64,000 bases of DNA from contig CAJUGV010000003.1 of NCBI GenBank assembly GCA_910586505.1, positions 60,252 to 124,251 of the forward strand, written 5' to 3'. A model generated the notes under the pieces. The model had not been told where the DNA came from. It saw nothing but the letters and a program-made list of their open reading frames with translations, and ran no database searches. Position numbers and translations under genes: made by a program. The stretch comes from an uncultured Paraprevotella sp. GTDB lineage: Bacteria; Bacteroidota; Bacteroidia; Bacteroidales; Bacteroidaceae. The first letter of the stretch is position 1, and every line of letters starts with the position of its first letter. Shown one piece after another: positions 44,362-54,308 of this stretch.

Positions 44362-47300
44362 ATGAACAACAGACAAAAGAAACTCCGCAGGCTGCTGACA
44401 TCGTGCCTCATCGCCTTTACCGGCATAGGCGGTCAGGCACAAGAGAACGGTCTCCGCCTGCATTTAGATTTCGAACAGGTGAACGGCACATCGGTCACGG
44501 ACGCTGCCGGTTCCGGCATCACGGCTTCCCTGAAAAACCAGGCTAAGGTGAATGAAATGGGGAAATTCCATGTGCTTGACCTGGGTAACCAGGAGGGCTA
44601 TCTCGACCTGACGGAGAAGGCCGGCAGCCTGTTCAAAGAACTGGACACATACACCCTTTCGATGTACTACCGTGTCAACGAGAATGCCTCACTTTCAGGG
44701 GCCGGCCGCTTTCTGTGGGCTTTCTCCACATCGACGGCCTGCACGTCCAGCGCCGGAAAATATTCCGCCTACCGCCTCAACGCACAGCGGTTTGCCAACT
44801 CCACCGGAGGCTTTTCCAACGAAACGGGAATAGAAATCGGCGGCGAGTCGGAAAAGGGAAAATGGATGCACATTCTTTACATGCAAGCCGGCCCGACAGG
44901 CACCCTTTATCTCAACGGTAAGAAAATGGGATCGGTGGCTACCATGCCCGTCAACTCCGAGAACTTCACCGCCTCCGTACCCTACGTATGGATAGGCCGC
45001 CCTCCTTTCTCCGGCGACAGTTACCTGACACAGACTCTCGTAAGCGACATCCGCATCTACGACCGCGCACTGAGCACGACCGAAATCGGAGAGTTGGCGA
45101 AAACGACAGCCGAACTGGACGACGAGTTCCGCTACGGCACGCCGGGTGATTTCTCCACCTTGAAAACAGCCGTTGAGAATGCTGAAAAGTTTATAGAGGA
45201 GAATGGCGCATCCTGTCCGGCAGCGGCCGTCACCATCTTCCGCGACGAGATGGAAATGGCACGGAATCTGGTGGACGAAGGGCGTGTGAACCAGTCCATC
45301 ATCGACTCGCAACGGCAAAAACTGACTGCGGCACAGAACGTACTGAAAGCCACCATCGGTTTCACATTCGACGACCAAGGCTCTTTCAGCGGCTATGACA
45401 CCGACCGCGGCTTCCGCCATCCGGGTGCCCTCCACACCGAAGCGGACTTCGAACGCATCCGCCAGCAACTGGCCGACAAGAACACGAAAGTAAGCCAGGC
45501 CTACCAAACACTGATCAACGCGGAATACGCACAGTCCACCGCCGCCACCTATCCCGTAGAAACCATCATACGAGGCGGCAGCAGCGGACAAAACTATATC
45601 AACGCCGCACGCGGCGCATCCATCGCCTATCAGAATGCCCTGAGGTGGAAAATCGACGGTTCAAAGGCACACGCCCAGCATGCCGTAGACGTGCTGATGC
45701 AATGGGCACGCACCACCAAAGGCATCGGAGGAGACTCCAATTATGCACTGGCCGCCGGACTTTACGGCTACGCCTTTGCCAATGCCGCCGAACTGGTGCG
45801 TGATTACGAAGGATGGTCGGCAGAAGATTTCCACACTTTCAAACAATGGATGATCAACGTGTGGTATCCCTCGTGCATCGGATTCCTGCGCGGCCGGAAC
45901 GGCACATGGGAAAACGCGGGTTACTGGGGGCAATGCCCCGGACATTACTGGTCCAACTGGGGACTGTGCAACGTATTGGCGGTGATGAGCATCGGCATCC
46001 TGTGCGATGATGTGTTCATCTATAATCAGGGACTCGCATTCTATAAATATGATATGGTAGGGACATTCAAAGACCCGCGCACCGCCACTCCCATCCTGAA
46101 CGACGGACTGACGGAATTTTTGGGCAACCTCGTTGTGACCACCCAAGAATCGGCTCTGGAAACAGGTGCCTACGGCAAGCTGGGCCAGATGCAGGAAAGC
46201 GGGCGCGACATCGGCCACGCCACCATGGCGGCGGGCCTTGCCGTAGACGTGGCCCACATCGCATGGAACCAGGGCGACGACCTCTTTTCTTATATGGACA
46301 ACCGACTGGCCGCCGGTATCGAATATATCGCGGCACAGATTCTGAATACGGCAGAACTGCCGTGGACCAACTATCATTACGCCGAGCGGGGACTGGCCTG
46401 GTGGGACGGACGCTCATGGCTGCAGACCGGTCCTGCACTGGGCGAACAGATTCGTCCTTACTGGGGCACCGTGATCGGACACTATGAAGGAATCAAAGGC
46501 GTAGAAATGCCTTTCTCCAGGAAGGTGTACCAGAAAATGGGTATAGACGGCGGCGGACAGGGTGCCACCAGCGGCGGCTACGACCACATGGGCTATTCCG
46601 TATTGATGAACACACGCGATTTCGCCGCTCCGGAACAGGTGCCTACGCCGCTCACACCACTGATGGAATACAACGGCGTGAGCGTGAAGCACAACGAGCT
46701 GGGCGGACTGAAACATACCTTTGCCGTGGCACCGACCACCGCCCTTCCGGCCGGCACCGTTGTCACTCTCAAACCCCAACTTCCCGAAGGAGCGGACGAC
46801 ACGGGGATATGGGAATGGAACAGCGGTGAGAAAACCAAAGACATCACCGTAGCAGCCGACAGAAGCGGAGTATGGCGTGCCACTTATACCAACGGGCACG
46901 GCATAAAGAGCGAACAGGTGTTCACCATCGCCGTAGCCGGCGACTGCGAAGAGGGCCTGGTAGAACCTTATATCACCATAGACGGCACAAGAACGAAGAC
47001 CCACACGGCCAATGCGCTTTACGGAAGCTCCGTAACTCTCGAACTGAACGGACGTACCGGCTGGGGGTATTATCAGTGGGAAAACGGTTCTACCGCCTCA
47101 TCCGTCACCATGCCCAACGTGACTTCGAGCCGTGAGATATCCGGCATGTTCATCTCGCAGGGAGGGCGCAAGCAGAAAGTGACGTTCCGCATCAACGTGC
47201 AGACGTTCCGCCCCGACATCTCCGTAGGCAGCAGGACTTATACCGACACGCTCATGGTCATTGTAGCGCAAGGCGGCAACGTGACGCTGACCGCTGTGCC

Positions 47301-48021
47301 CTCGGAGGAAAAGAAAGGGGGAACATTCCGCTGGGATGACGGTTCCTCGGAAGCCTCGCTCAGACTTGAGAACGTGCAGACGTCGGCCGCTTATACCGCC
47401 GAATATACCGTAGGCGGCCACACTTCGAGCCTGACTTACCGGGTCTACGTCACAGACAACAGCTATCATTCTCCCGAAACGGGCACCTACTACATCCGCC
47501 ACATCCCCTCCGACACTTACCTGACACTGGGGGAGAATGACAATTCCGTAGTGTTCAGAAACAAAGACGAAGAAAACAAGGCGGCACAGCAGTGGACGCT
47601 GACCAACAAGGCACCCGCCACGACTTACAGTATGATGAACGTGCGGAGCGGAACCTATCTCCGACCGACCGGCAATCTGGCGACCAACGCCACCAGGAGT
47701 TTCCGCTTCAAGAAAGCCATCGGAGCCGAAGAACTGGCCATTCTCAAATCAGCCACTTCTGGCAAGAAATACTGGATCGTAAATGAAAACGGCAGCATCA
47801 CCTTCGACGGTACGGAAGAGCCTTATGACTTCATTTTCGAACTGATTCCGACCGGAGCGGACGGCATTGCCTCCACCACCGCAGGAACCGGAAACCCAAT
47901 AGCCACGGCATACTACACCCTCGACGGCGTACAGATCGAACGTCCGCGCCAAGGTGTCTGCATCCGGCTGACCAGATACGATAACGGCGAAGTGAAACGA
48001 GAAAAGATTCTCATCCGGTAA
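44362..48021 (+). CDS. Very large secreted multidomain lyase-like protein
   Basis: 1219 residues from the ATG of MNNRQKKLRRLL, which gives a proper signal peptide (GQAQ). Domains in order: a LamG/concanavalin-like domain (about 30-240), a helical FIVAR-like segment (about 265-335), and an alpha/alpha barrel resembling alginate-lyase-family proteins (about 350-725; PGALHTEADFERIRQQL, WENAGYWGQCPGHYWSNWGLCN). Ig-like beta domains follow (about 750-1030), then a ricin-type lectin-like domain (about 1035-1165, TYYIRHIPSDTYLTL). The tail (ATAYYTLDGVQIERP...) is like a type IX sorting domain. It probably acts on an acidic polysaccharide outside the cell; the enzymatic class is inferred from fold resemblance only. 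Confidence 0.7.
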   Translation: MNNRQKKLRRLLTSCLIAFTGIGGQAQENGLRLHLDFEQVNGTSVTDAAGSGITASLKNQAKVNEMGKFHVLDLGNQEGYLDLTEKAGSLFKELDTYTLSMYYRVNENASLSGAGRFLWAFSTSTACTSSAGKYSAYRLNAQRFANSTGGFSNETGIEIGGESEKGKWMHILYMQAGPTGTLYLNGKKMGSVATMPVNSENFTASVPYVWIGRPPFSGDSYLTQTLVSDIRIYDRALSTTEIGELAKTTAELDDEFRYGTPGDFSTLKTAVENAEKFIEENGASCPAAAVTIFRDEMEMARNLVDEGRVNQSIIDSQRQKLTAAQNVLKATIGFTFDDQGSFSGYDTDRGFRHPGALHTEADFERIRQQLADKNTKVSQAYQTLINAEYAQSTAATYPVETIIRGGSSGQNYINAARGASIAYQNALRWKIDGSKAHAQHAVDVLMQWARTTKGIGGDSNYALAAGLYGYAFANAAELVRDYEGWSAEDFHTFKQWMINVWYPSCIGFLRGRNGTWENAGYWGQCPGHYWSNWGLCNVLAVMSIGILCDDVFIYNQGLAFYKYDMVGTFKDPRTATPILNDGLTEFLGNLVVTTQESALETGAYGKLGQMQESGRDIGHATMAAGLAVDVAHIAWNQGDDLFSYMDNRLAAGIEYIAAQILNTAELPWTNYHYAERGLAWWDGRSWLQTGPALGEQIRPYWGTVIGHYEGIKGVEMPFSRKVYQKMGIDGGGQGATSGGYDHMGYSVLMNTRDFAAPEQVPTPLTPLMEYNGVSVKHNELGGLKHTFAVAPTTALPAGTVVTLKPQLPEGADDTGIWEWNSGEKTKDITVAADRSGVWRATYTNGHGIKSEQVFTIAVAGDCEEGLVEPYITIDGTRTKTHTANALYGSSVTLELNGRTGWGYYQWENGSTASSVTMPNVTSSREISGMFISQGGRKQKVTFRINVQTFRPDISVGSRTYTDTLMVIVAQGGNVTLTAVPSEEKKGGTFRWDDGSSEASLRLENVQTSAAYTAEYTVGGHTSSLTYRVYVTDNSYHSPETGTYYIRHIPSDTYLTLGENDNSVVFRNKDEENKAAQQWTLTNKAPATTYSMMNVRSGTYLRPTGNLATNATRSFRFKKAIGAEELAILKSATSGKKYWIVNENGSITFDGTEEPYDFIFELIPTGADGIASTTAGTGNPIATAYYTLDGVQIERPRQGVCIRLTRYDNGEVKREKILIR

Positions 48022-48130
48022 TCCGCCGGTACACGGCGCAGGCCGTCGAACGACCCCGAAAAGAGTACTTTTTCTTCCGGGCCGCCTTTAAAAAAGCGGT
48101 GATCCTCAAGGGCAGATAAAATAAATAAAG

Positions 48131-48138
48131 TATATTTG
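48131..48138 (+). promoter_or_regulatory. -7 element for the PorE-like gene
   Basis: TATATTTG; its TTG (48136) is in frame with the gene but lies in the promoter. The start is the ATG at 48154. Confidence 0.7.
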
Positions 48139-48153
48139 CACACCGAACGGAAT

Positions 48154-50220
48154 ATGAAAAAATGGATTTCTCTTTTTGGGGTCGTTTTCGTTACGCTGTG
48201 GCTCATCGGCTGCAGTGCGGAAAGCAACGTGAAAAAGGGAGACAAGTTCTACGCCATCGGAGAATATTTCGAAGCCGCCGCCGAATACCGCAGGGCTTAT
48301 ATGCGTACCAAACCCAAGGAACGCGCCAAACGCGGCGAGCGCGCCTACAAGGCTGCCGACTGCTTCCGGCGGATCAACTATACCGCACGGGCCATCGGAT
48401 CCTACCAGAATGCGGCACGCTACAATTACCCAGACAGCATCGTATATTTTTATCTGGCGGAAATGCTCCGCAAGAACGGCGACTACAAGAAGGCACTGCC
48501 TCATTATGAGACTTACCTCAGCTACAGACCGAACGACGTACTGGCACGCCACGGGCTGCAGAGTTGCACCATGGCCCCCATCTGGAAACAGAAACCCACG
48601 CTTTATTCCATAAAAAAAGAACCGCTGCTCAATTCGCGGCGTTCCGACTTCTGCCCGATGCTGGCGGGAGACGACATGAACGTGCTCTACCTGACCTCCA
48701 CGCGCCCCCAGGCCACGGGCGACGAGACAAGCGGCATCACCGGCATCAAACCCGGCGACATCTTTGTATCACGAAAGGACGACAAGGGAAAATGGCAGTC
48801 GCCCGAACTGCTGGAATCGGAAGTAAACAGTGAATACGATGAAGGAGCCTGCGCATTCTCGCCGGACGGACGAACCATGTATTTCACACGTTGCACACAC
48901 GACCCCGAGTATCCGCGCTACGCGCAGATATACACATCGGAACGCTCGGACGCCAGCTGGAGCACACCCAAAGTGCTTGAAATCACCAAAGACACACTCT
49001 CGTCATTCGCCCATCCCACTGTATCGCCTGACGGGAAATGGCTTTATTTCGTGTCTGACATGCCGGGAGGTATGGGCGGACTCGACATCTGGCGCATCCG
49101 GATCGGTGACCACGGTATGGGAGGAGTGGACAACCTGGGAGCACCCATCAACACCCCGGGCAACGAAATGTTCCCCTCGTTCCGTCCCAACGGCGAACTG
49201 TACTTCTCTTCCGACGGACATGTAGGTATGGGCGGACTCGACTTGTTCAAGGCCGTAGAGGATAGCACGGGAACATGGACGGTGGAGAATCTGAAAAGCC
49301 CGATGAACTCACCGGGCGACGATTTTGGCATGACATTCGACGGTCTGCACAACCGCGGATTTTTCAGTACCAACCGGGGCGACACGCGCGGATGGGATCA
49401 TATCATGAGCTTCGAATGCCCCGAAGTACTGCTCACCGTCAAAGGCTGGGTGTATGAAAAAGACGGCTACGAACTGCCGGGAGGGCTGGTCTACATGGTG
49501 GGAAACGACGGAACGAACCTGAAACTGAGCGTAAAGGGCGACGGCTCGTTCACGCAGGAAATCAAACCGAACGTAGACTACGTATTTCTGGGTACGTGCA
49601 AAGGCTTCCTGAACCACAAGGAACAATTGCGGGTGGACACCAGCAGCACCAGCAAGGAATATGTACTTCAGTTTGAACTGGCATCCATCACCGCCCCCGT
49701 TTTGGTGGACAATGTATTCTATGCCTTCGACAGTGCGGAACTGACCGACTCGTCCACGCTTGCGCTGGACTCTCTCGTCACACTCATGGAGGAGAACCCG
49801 AACATCACCATCGAACTAAGTTCTCATTGCGACTACCGCGGCAACGACGACTACAACATACGCCTGTCGCAGCGACGGGCCGAATCCGTCGTGAACTACC
49901 TGATTGCGCATGGTGTGAAAACAGACCGCCTGACCCCCATCGGTTACGGTGAGACACGCCCGAAAGTCATCCGCAAACGCCTGACGGAGCGATACACTTT
50001 CCTGCATGAAAACGACACACTGACGGAAGCTTTTATCAAACAGTTACCGGAAGAACAGCAGGAGATCTGTAATGCCCTGAACCGCCGTACGGAATTCCGC
50101 GTGCTGCGCACCACTTACGGCCTTTTCGACACGCCCGCCAGTCCGAAGAAAAATACCGACACTCAAAAGCAGAAGACACCACCGGACATCATACGGAAAA
50201 CGAAAGAAGAAACAGATTGA
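48154..50220 (+). CDS. porE: PorE-like lipoprotein: TPR, beta-propeller, regulatory domain, OmpA
   Basis: 688 residues, lipobox LWLIGC with Cys20. Domains: TPR helices (about 28-140), a PD40/WD40-like propeller (about 150-425, repeats such as SPDGRTMYFTR and SPDGKWLYFVSD), a carboxypeptidase-D-like domain (about 430-510), and a C-terminal OmpA peptidoglycan-binding domain (about 520-650, SSHCDYRGNDDYNIRLSQRRAESVVNYL). This order is that of P. gingivalis PorE, which ties the type IX secretion machine to peptidoglycan. The other core T9SS genes are not in the window. The Lys/Thr-rich C-terminal tail is extra. Confidence 0.85.
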   Translation: MKKWISLFGVVFVTLWLIGCSAESNVKKGDKFYAIGEYFEAAAEYRRAYMRTKPKERAKRGERAYKAADCFRRINYTARAIGSYQNAARYNYPDSIVYFYLAEMLRKNGDYKKALPHYETYLSYRPNDVLARHGLQSCTMAPIWKQKPTLYSIKKEPLLNSRRSDFCPMLAGDDMNVLYLTSTRPQATGDETSGITGIKPGDIFVSRKDDKGKWQSPELLESEVNSEYDEGACAFSPDGRTMYFTRCTHDPEYPRYAQIYTSERSDASWSTPKVLEITKDTLSSFAHPTVSPDGKWLYFVSDMPGGMGGLDIWRIRIGDHGMGGVDNLGAPINTPGNEMFPSFRPNGELYFSSDGHVGMGGLDLFKAVEDSTGTWTVENLKSPMNSPGDDFGMTFDGLHNRGFFSTNRGDTRGWDHIMSFECPEVLLTVKGWVYEKDGYELPGGLVYMVGNDGTNLKLSVKGDGSFTQEIKPNVDYVFLGTCKGFLNHKEQLRVDTSSTSKEYVLQFELASITAPVLVDNVFYAFDSAELTDSSTLALDSLVTLMEENPNITIELSSHCDYRGNDDYNIRLSQRRAESVVNYLIAHGVKTDRLTPIGYGETRPKVIRKRLTERYTFLHENDTLTEAFIKQLPEEQQEICNALNRRTEFRVLRTTYGLFDTPASPKKNTDTQKQKTPPDIIRKTKEETD

Positions 50221-50340
50221 CCCGCCATGCCCGGCCCCTCTTTTTCCGTATGGCCCAAGTCCGGGAGAAAACCGTCTTACGCTATGAATATCAGATCTTT
50301 AAAGATTATTTTATTAAACTCATCCCAATATTTCGGGACG

Positions 50341-50450
50341 CATTTCGCATACCGCCGGAAAATGATGCGGAGCAAAATAAATTTTCATGCGGAGTATTTT
50401 ATAAAACGAAGAGCAATAAAAATTCAGATGATACGCACAGAAACCGTATG
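50341..50450 (+). repeat. Intergenic 22-bp-period repeat array, locus 5
   Basis: Five units at 50341, 50363, 50385, 50407 and 50429. The opening bases are CATTTCGCAT, TGATGCGGAG, TCATGCGGAG, CGAAGAGCAA and TGATACGCAC. It lies between convergent genes in a 384-bp gap with no gene. The order of unit types parallels locus 3. Confidence 0.8.
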
Positions 50451-50559
50451 CTTTCAAGGAGTGTCCGGATATCCGCCCGGCAATCCTTTGCCCGGCATGC
50501 AGAGCCTCCTTAAATCCTGACAAAACAATCATCCGGCAACCTGTTCCTCTTGCAGAAAA

Positions 50560-50598
50560 AAGCACATCTGCCCGAACAGGTATCCGGCAGATGTGCTT
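50560..50598 (-). terminator. Terminator of the phosphatase-like gene
   Basis: AAGCACATCTGCC (50560-50572) and GGCAGATGTGCTT (50586-50598), with TTTTTCTGC following on the minus strand. Confidence 0.85.
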
Positions 50599-50604
50599 CG
50601 GAAA

Positions 50605-51075
50605 CTATACTGTAACCACCCCCGTCAGGTCTGTCTTTTCACCCAAATGTTCTTTCAGGAAAGCTTTGACACGCGCCAACAGATTGCGGCACCCTTCATT
50701 CATTTCGTCTTCCTGCGAGCGGTAATTGAAATAACCGTATCCGGAGCGATCTTCTTCGTTTCGCTTCATTGTGCAATAATCCGGAAAGAGATGGATCTTG
50801 TGCCAGTTGGCATAATCCATGAAGCGTGTCAGAAAGTTACGCTGCCTTCCCTCCATGACCACTATGAAATCAGCCCGTCCGAGCAAGTTCCCCACTTTGT
50901 CGGGTCCGCTCTTTTCCTGGCCGTCATTCATCTGGGAAGTAACGCCCCATGTCTCCATATCGGCAGTCTCCACCTCTATATCCTGAATTTCGGCTTCCTG
51001 TAACTTCTTTTTAAAAAGCTGTTCCACAAAAGGTAGCCGACAGGAACATCCCGAACCTATAAATAATATTCTCAT
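50605..51075 (-). CDS. Divergent low-molecular-weight protein-tyrosine-phosphatase-like protein
   Basis: 156 residues from MRILFIGSGCSCRLPFVE. The fold pattern fits LMW-PTP/arsenate reductase proteins: N-terminal P-loop strand, ADFIVVMEGRQRNFL, a DPY-like FPDYC, and the C-terminal Glu-rich helix. The canonical loop is C-x5-R-(S/T). Counting back from Arg13, the nucleophile position is Gly7, while cysteines occur at 10 and 12. It is either inactive, uses another cysteine, or is a different enzyme on this fold. It stands alone. Confidence 0.6.
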   Translation of the reverse strand: MRILFIGSGCSCRLPFVEQLFKKKLQEAEIQDIEVETADMETWGVTSQMNDGQEKSGPDKVGNLLGRADFIVVMEGRQRNFLTRFMDYANWHKIHLFPDYCTMKRNEEDRSGYGYFNYRSQEDEMNEGCRNLLARVKAFLKEHLGEKTDLTGVVTV

Positions 51076-51250
51076 AACAGTGTTTTGATTAGGTTGGACA
51101 ATTGGATTACAGCGGTGCCGACCGAGCATTCACCACTTCAATCCGTTTACGCTCACTACCTGTAAATATACCGTTTATCCGGCATAAAAGCAAAAGCACC
51201 GTAAGAATTCGGAGGGCCTTTCAGCAACTTTAAAATTCAGATGATAATTT

Positions 51251-52744
51251 TTACACTACGACATCTCCGAGGCTATAACTGACAAGATGGCTCGTGCGGA
51301 TTTTCCACTCCGCAGGATAGAGATTATTGGCGCGTCCGCCGATATTTTTCACAAAACCGAGCGCCACGCCCCGGAAGGTAATCAGCACGAATCCCTTAGG
51401 CGTATCGGACGGAAGCATAAGCACCTCCTTGCGCAAATAGTTCACAGCCGTCTCACGGGTAACTTCCACCGCAGGGAATGCCGCACGGTTCAGCACGGAA
51501 GACATGGCCAGCGCATGCAGCGGAACATAATCATGCCCCTTTGCCACAGCGACGGGCACTCCGGCCTGCCATACGCAAAGCGCAGCACACAGTTGCTCTA
51601 TCTGCTGCGAAAATACTTTCCGGCGGGCCGTCCACGTGTCTCCCACAGACAGGAAGTCGAATTCGTCAGGCTGTACAAGCCACGTCTTGCAGACCGCAGG
51701 GAAAGCAGCCGGCACCGGCTGTTTTTCTTTCTTCTTTTTCCGGCGCCCCTTGTTGCCGACGGTCGCCCCAACGGGTGACACGGCAACCTGTCCTTCATCA
51801 CCGGCCTTGCGCAACACGGCCAGGAAAAAGCCTTCACCGCGGGCCAGCCCGGGAATAAAATGATAAACGGGGAAGGAAAAGTCCGCACACCCCGCGCTCC
51901 GACGACCTGCACCGGGCAGCAGATTGCCCGTCACCCCCCATTCTTCCGGCACCTCAAGCGGCATCACCTCGGCACCGAGTTCATCGGCTATCCAAGCTAC
52001 GTTTTCCTCATCCTCCAGCACGTTCAGCGTACAGGTGCTGTATACCAACAGACCGCCGGGCTTCAATGCGGGCCACACATCACGCAAAATTTCACGTTGA
52101 CGGTCACGGCACATCCTCACGGCATCCATGCTCCATCCCGCTACGGCATCGTCCTCCTTACGGAACATTCCCTCACCGGAACAGGGCACATCGGTCACAA
52201 GCAGATCGAAGAAATGCGGCAGGCGGGAGAAATCCTGCGGATAACCGTGAGTCACCACCACATCGGGATGCCCCCATTTGGTCATGTTCTCCAACAGTAC
52301 CTGCGCACGGGGCTTCACCGGTTCATTGGAAACCAACAGGCTGCCTTCAGGCAGGCAGGCACGGATATGGGTGGATTTACCGCCGGGAGCCGCACAGAGA
52401 TCAAGCGCCACCACCGGATGTTTCACATAACGCCGCAGCGCCCGTCCCAAAAACATGGAGGACGCCTCCTGCACGTAATAAGCTCCGGCATGGAATAAGG
52501 GATCGGACGTAAAGTGCGGCCTTTCACGCAGATAACATGCCTCGTCCGCCGCCCAGGGCACGGGCATATCGGCGCCGCAGACCGCAAAGGGCGACAAACC
52601 GGCTTTCCCCGCCTTCAGCGGATTCAACCGTATGCTTACGGAGGGGGATTCCGTCAAGGCGCGGGCAAACGGCGCATAACGTTCCGCCCCGAGCAAGGCA
52701 CAGGCATAGTCTTTAAAATCCTGTGGTATATCGGATTGCATCAT
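51251..52744 (-). CDS. rsmF: RsmB/NOP family 16S rRNA (cytosine-C5) methyltransferase, RsmF-like
   Basis: 497 residues. The SAM site DLCAAPGGKSTHI is at about 115-127, with the two catalytic cysteines Cys188 in TDVPCSGEGMF and Cys238 in STCTLN. After a Lys-rich linker (about 335-342) there is the C-terminal RsmF-type PUA-like region ending FVKNIGGRANNLYPAEWKIR. It methylates a cytosine in 16S rRNA; the exact site is assumed from the family. Confidence 0.92.
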   Translation of the reverse strand: MMQSDIPQDFKDYACALLGAERYAPFARALTESPSVSIRLNPLKAGKAGLSPFAVCGADMPVPWAADEACYLRERPHFTSDPLFHAGAYYVQEASSMFLGRALRRYVKHPVVALDLCAAPGGKSTHIRACLPEGSLLVSNEPVKPRAQVLLENMTKWGHPDVVVTHGYPQDFSRLPHFFDLLVTDVPCSGEGMFRKEDDAVAGWSMDAVRMCRDRQREILRDVWPALKPGGLLVYSTCTLNVLEDEENVAWIADELGAEVMPLEVPEEWGVTGNLLPGAGRRSAGCADFSFPVYHFIPGLARGEGFFLAVLRKAGDEGQVAVSPVGATVGNKGRRKKKKEKQPVPAAFPAVCKTWLVQPDEFDFLSVGDTWTARRKVFSQQIEQLCAALCVWQAGVPVAVAKGHDYVPLHALAMSSVLNRAAFPAVEVTRETAVNYLRKEVLMLPSDTPKGFVLITFRGVALGFVKNIGGRANNLYPAEWKIRTSHLVSYSLGDVVV

Positions 52745-52834
52745 GCTTTATATTTTAATGAGGATAAAAGTAAACAAAAAAAACGGTGCGGACAACAAAT
52801 CCGGCTTTTATAGCCGGCTATCGGAGAAAAAAAG

Positions 52835-52842
52835 TATCTTTG
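52835..52842 (+). promoter_or_regulatory. -7 element for the gene at 52869
   Basis: TATCTTTG, leader about 23 nt; a CCGGCT/AGCCGG hairpin lies just upstream (52801-52817). Confidence 0.7.
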
Positions 52843-52868
52843 CAGGAAGAAATCAAACGTTCATCCGC

Positions 52869-53468
52869 ATGAAACATCGCATATCTTGCTTAGTAAAGCA
52901 AACCGCATGGCACCGCCTCCTGGGTCTGTGCCTCTTGTACTGCCTCGTGTTCACCCCGGCCGGTATCTGCGCACAAAACGGCATCACGGTCTACTCCGAC
53001 ACGGTTTCCGTATTGGAAGATGCGGAAGACGACGACGCATGGGATTCCTCTATCCCCGTCGGTAACGGCACATTCATTCCCGACGTCGATTTTGACGAGG
53101 AGGGTATGCTGGGTTTATTGGCCGGTATATTAGGTGTCACAGGCTTCGTTCTCGTCATCATCATCATTCTGGCATTTCTTGTTCCCGTTCTCGTCATGAT
53201 ATTGATCGTCTCCCTGATTTACCGCTCCGGACGCATGAAACGGCAGCACATAGAGCATACGGCCACCGATCCCGAAAACGGAGAAGTAAACGAGGATATA
53301 AAGAACAGACTGCTCAGACAGACCGCCATCAGATATGCCTGCGGGGGAGCGGGCCTGATAGCCATAGAATACGTCGTACAGCTCACTTTCCTTCTTTATG
53401 TGGCTGGAATAACCTTGCTTTGCTTGGCGGCAAGCAACTGGCTGACCACACTTGTCGGAAAAAAATAA
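52869..53468 (+). CDS. Small membrane protein of unknown function
   Basis: 199 residues from MKHRISCLVKQ. A signal peptide or first helix ends at CAQN. An acidic exposed stretch follows (VLEDAEDDDAWDSS), then two or three long hydrophobic segments (GLLAGILGVTGFVLVIIIILAFLV and a final IEYVVQLTFLLYVAGITLL). No family signature that I can name. Upstream of thyA by 26 bp, so the transcript may continue into thyA-folA. Confidence 0.65.
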   Translation: MKHRISCLVKQTAWHRLLGLCLLYCLVFTPAGICAQNGITVYSDTVSVLEDAEDDDAWDSSIPVGNGTFIPDVDFDEEGMLGLLAGILGVTGFVLVIIIILAFLVPVLVMILIVSLIYRSGRMKRQHIEHTATDPENGEVNEDIKNRLLRQTAIRYACGGAGLIAIEYVVQLTFLLYVAGITLLCLAASNWLTTLVGKK

Positions 53469-53494
53469 GAACACGATTATATATACCAAGACAA

Positions 53495-54289
53495 ATGAAA
53501 CAATATCTCAACCTGTTACAAAGGATTCTGGAGGAAGGTACGGAGAAAAGCGACCGCACGGGAACAGGCACCGTCAGTGTGTTCGGCCACCAAATGCGTT
53601 TCAATCTCGAAGAGGGCTTTCCCTTACTCACTACCAAGAAACTACATCTCAAATCCATCATCTACGAACTGCTATGGTTTCTGCGCGGCGACACGAATGT
53701 GAAGTACTTGCAGGACCACGGCGTAAGAATATGGAACGAATGGGCGGACGAAAACGGTGATCTGGGACATGTTTACGGTTATCAATGGCGCTCGTGGCCC
53801 GACTACAAAGGCGGGTTCATTGACCAGATACAAGAAGCGGTAGACACGATCAAACATCATCCCGACTCACGGCGTATCATCGTGAGTGCATGGAATGTGG
53901 GCGACCTGAACAACATGAATCTCCCGCCGTGCCATGCTTTCTTCCAGTTTTATGTGGCAAACGGACGGCTCAGTCTCCAACTTTACCAGCGGAGCGCGGA
54001 TACCTTCCTCGGCGTACCGTTCAATATCGCTTCTTACGCCCTGCTGCTCATGATGACGGCCCAAGTCACCGGACTTAAAGCCGGCGATTTCGTACATACG
54101 CTGGGCGATACCCACATCTACACAAACCACATGGAACAGGTGCGGCTGCAACTCACGCGCGAACCGCGGCCACTGCCCCGCATGATTCTCAACCCCGAAG
54201 TGAAGAACATATTCGACTTCAAGTACGAAGACTTCACTCTGGAAGACTATAACCCATGGCCGCACATAGCAGGTGCAGTTTCCGTATAA
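53495..54289 (+). CDS. thyA: Thymidylate synthase
   Basis: 264 residues, the same length as E. coli ThyA. It methylates dUMP using methylene-tetrahydrofolate. The catalytic Cys146 is in NLPPCHAFFQFYV, with QRSADTFLGVPFNIASYA and a C-terminal end at AGAVSV. The dihydrofolate produced is recycled by folA, 19 bp downstream. Confidence 0.97.
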   Translation: MKQYLNLLQRILEEGTEKSDRTGTGTVSVFGHQMRFNLEEGFPLLTTKKLHLKSIIYELLWFLRGDTNVKYLQDHGVRIWNEWADENGDLGHVYGYQWRSWPDYKGGFIDQIQEAVDTIKHHPDSRRIIVSAWNVGDLNNMNLPPCHAFFQFYVANGRLSLQLYQRSADTFLGVPFNIASYALLLMMTAQVTGLKAGDFVHTLGDTHIYTNHMEQVRLQLTREPRPLPRMILNPEVKNIFDFKYEDFTLEDYNPWPHIAGAVSV

Positions 54290-54308
54290 CCATAAAAACA
54301 AAAGCTTC

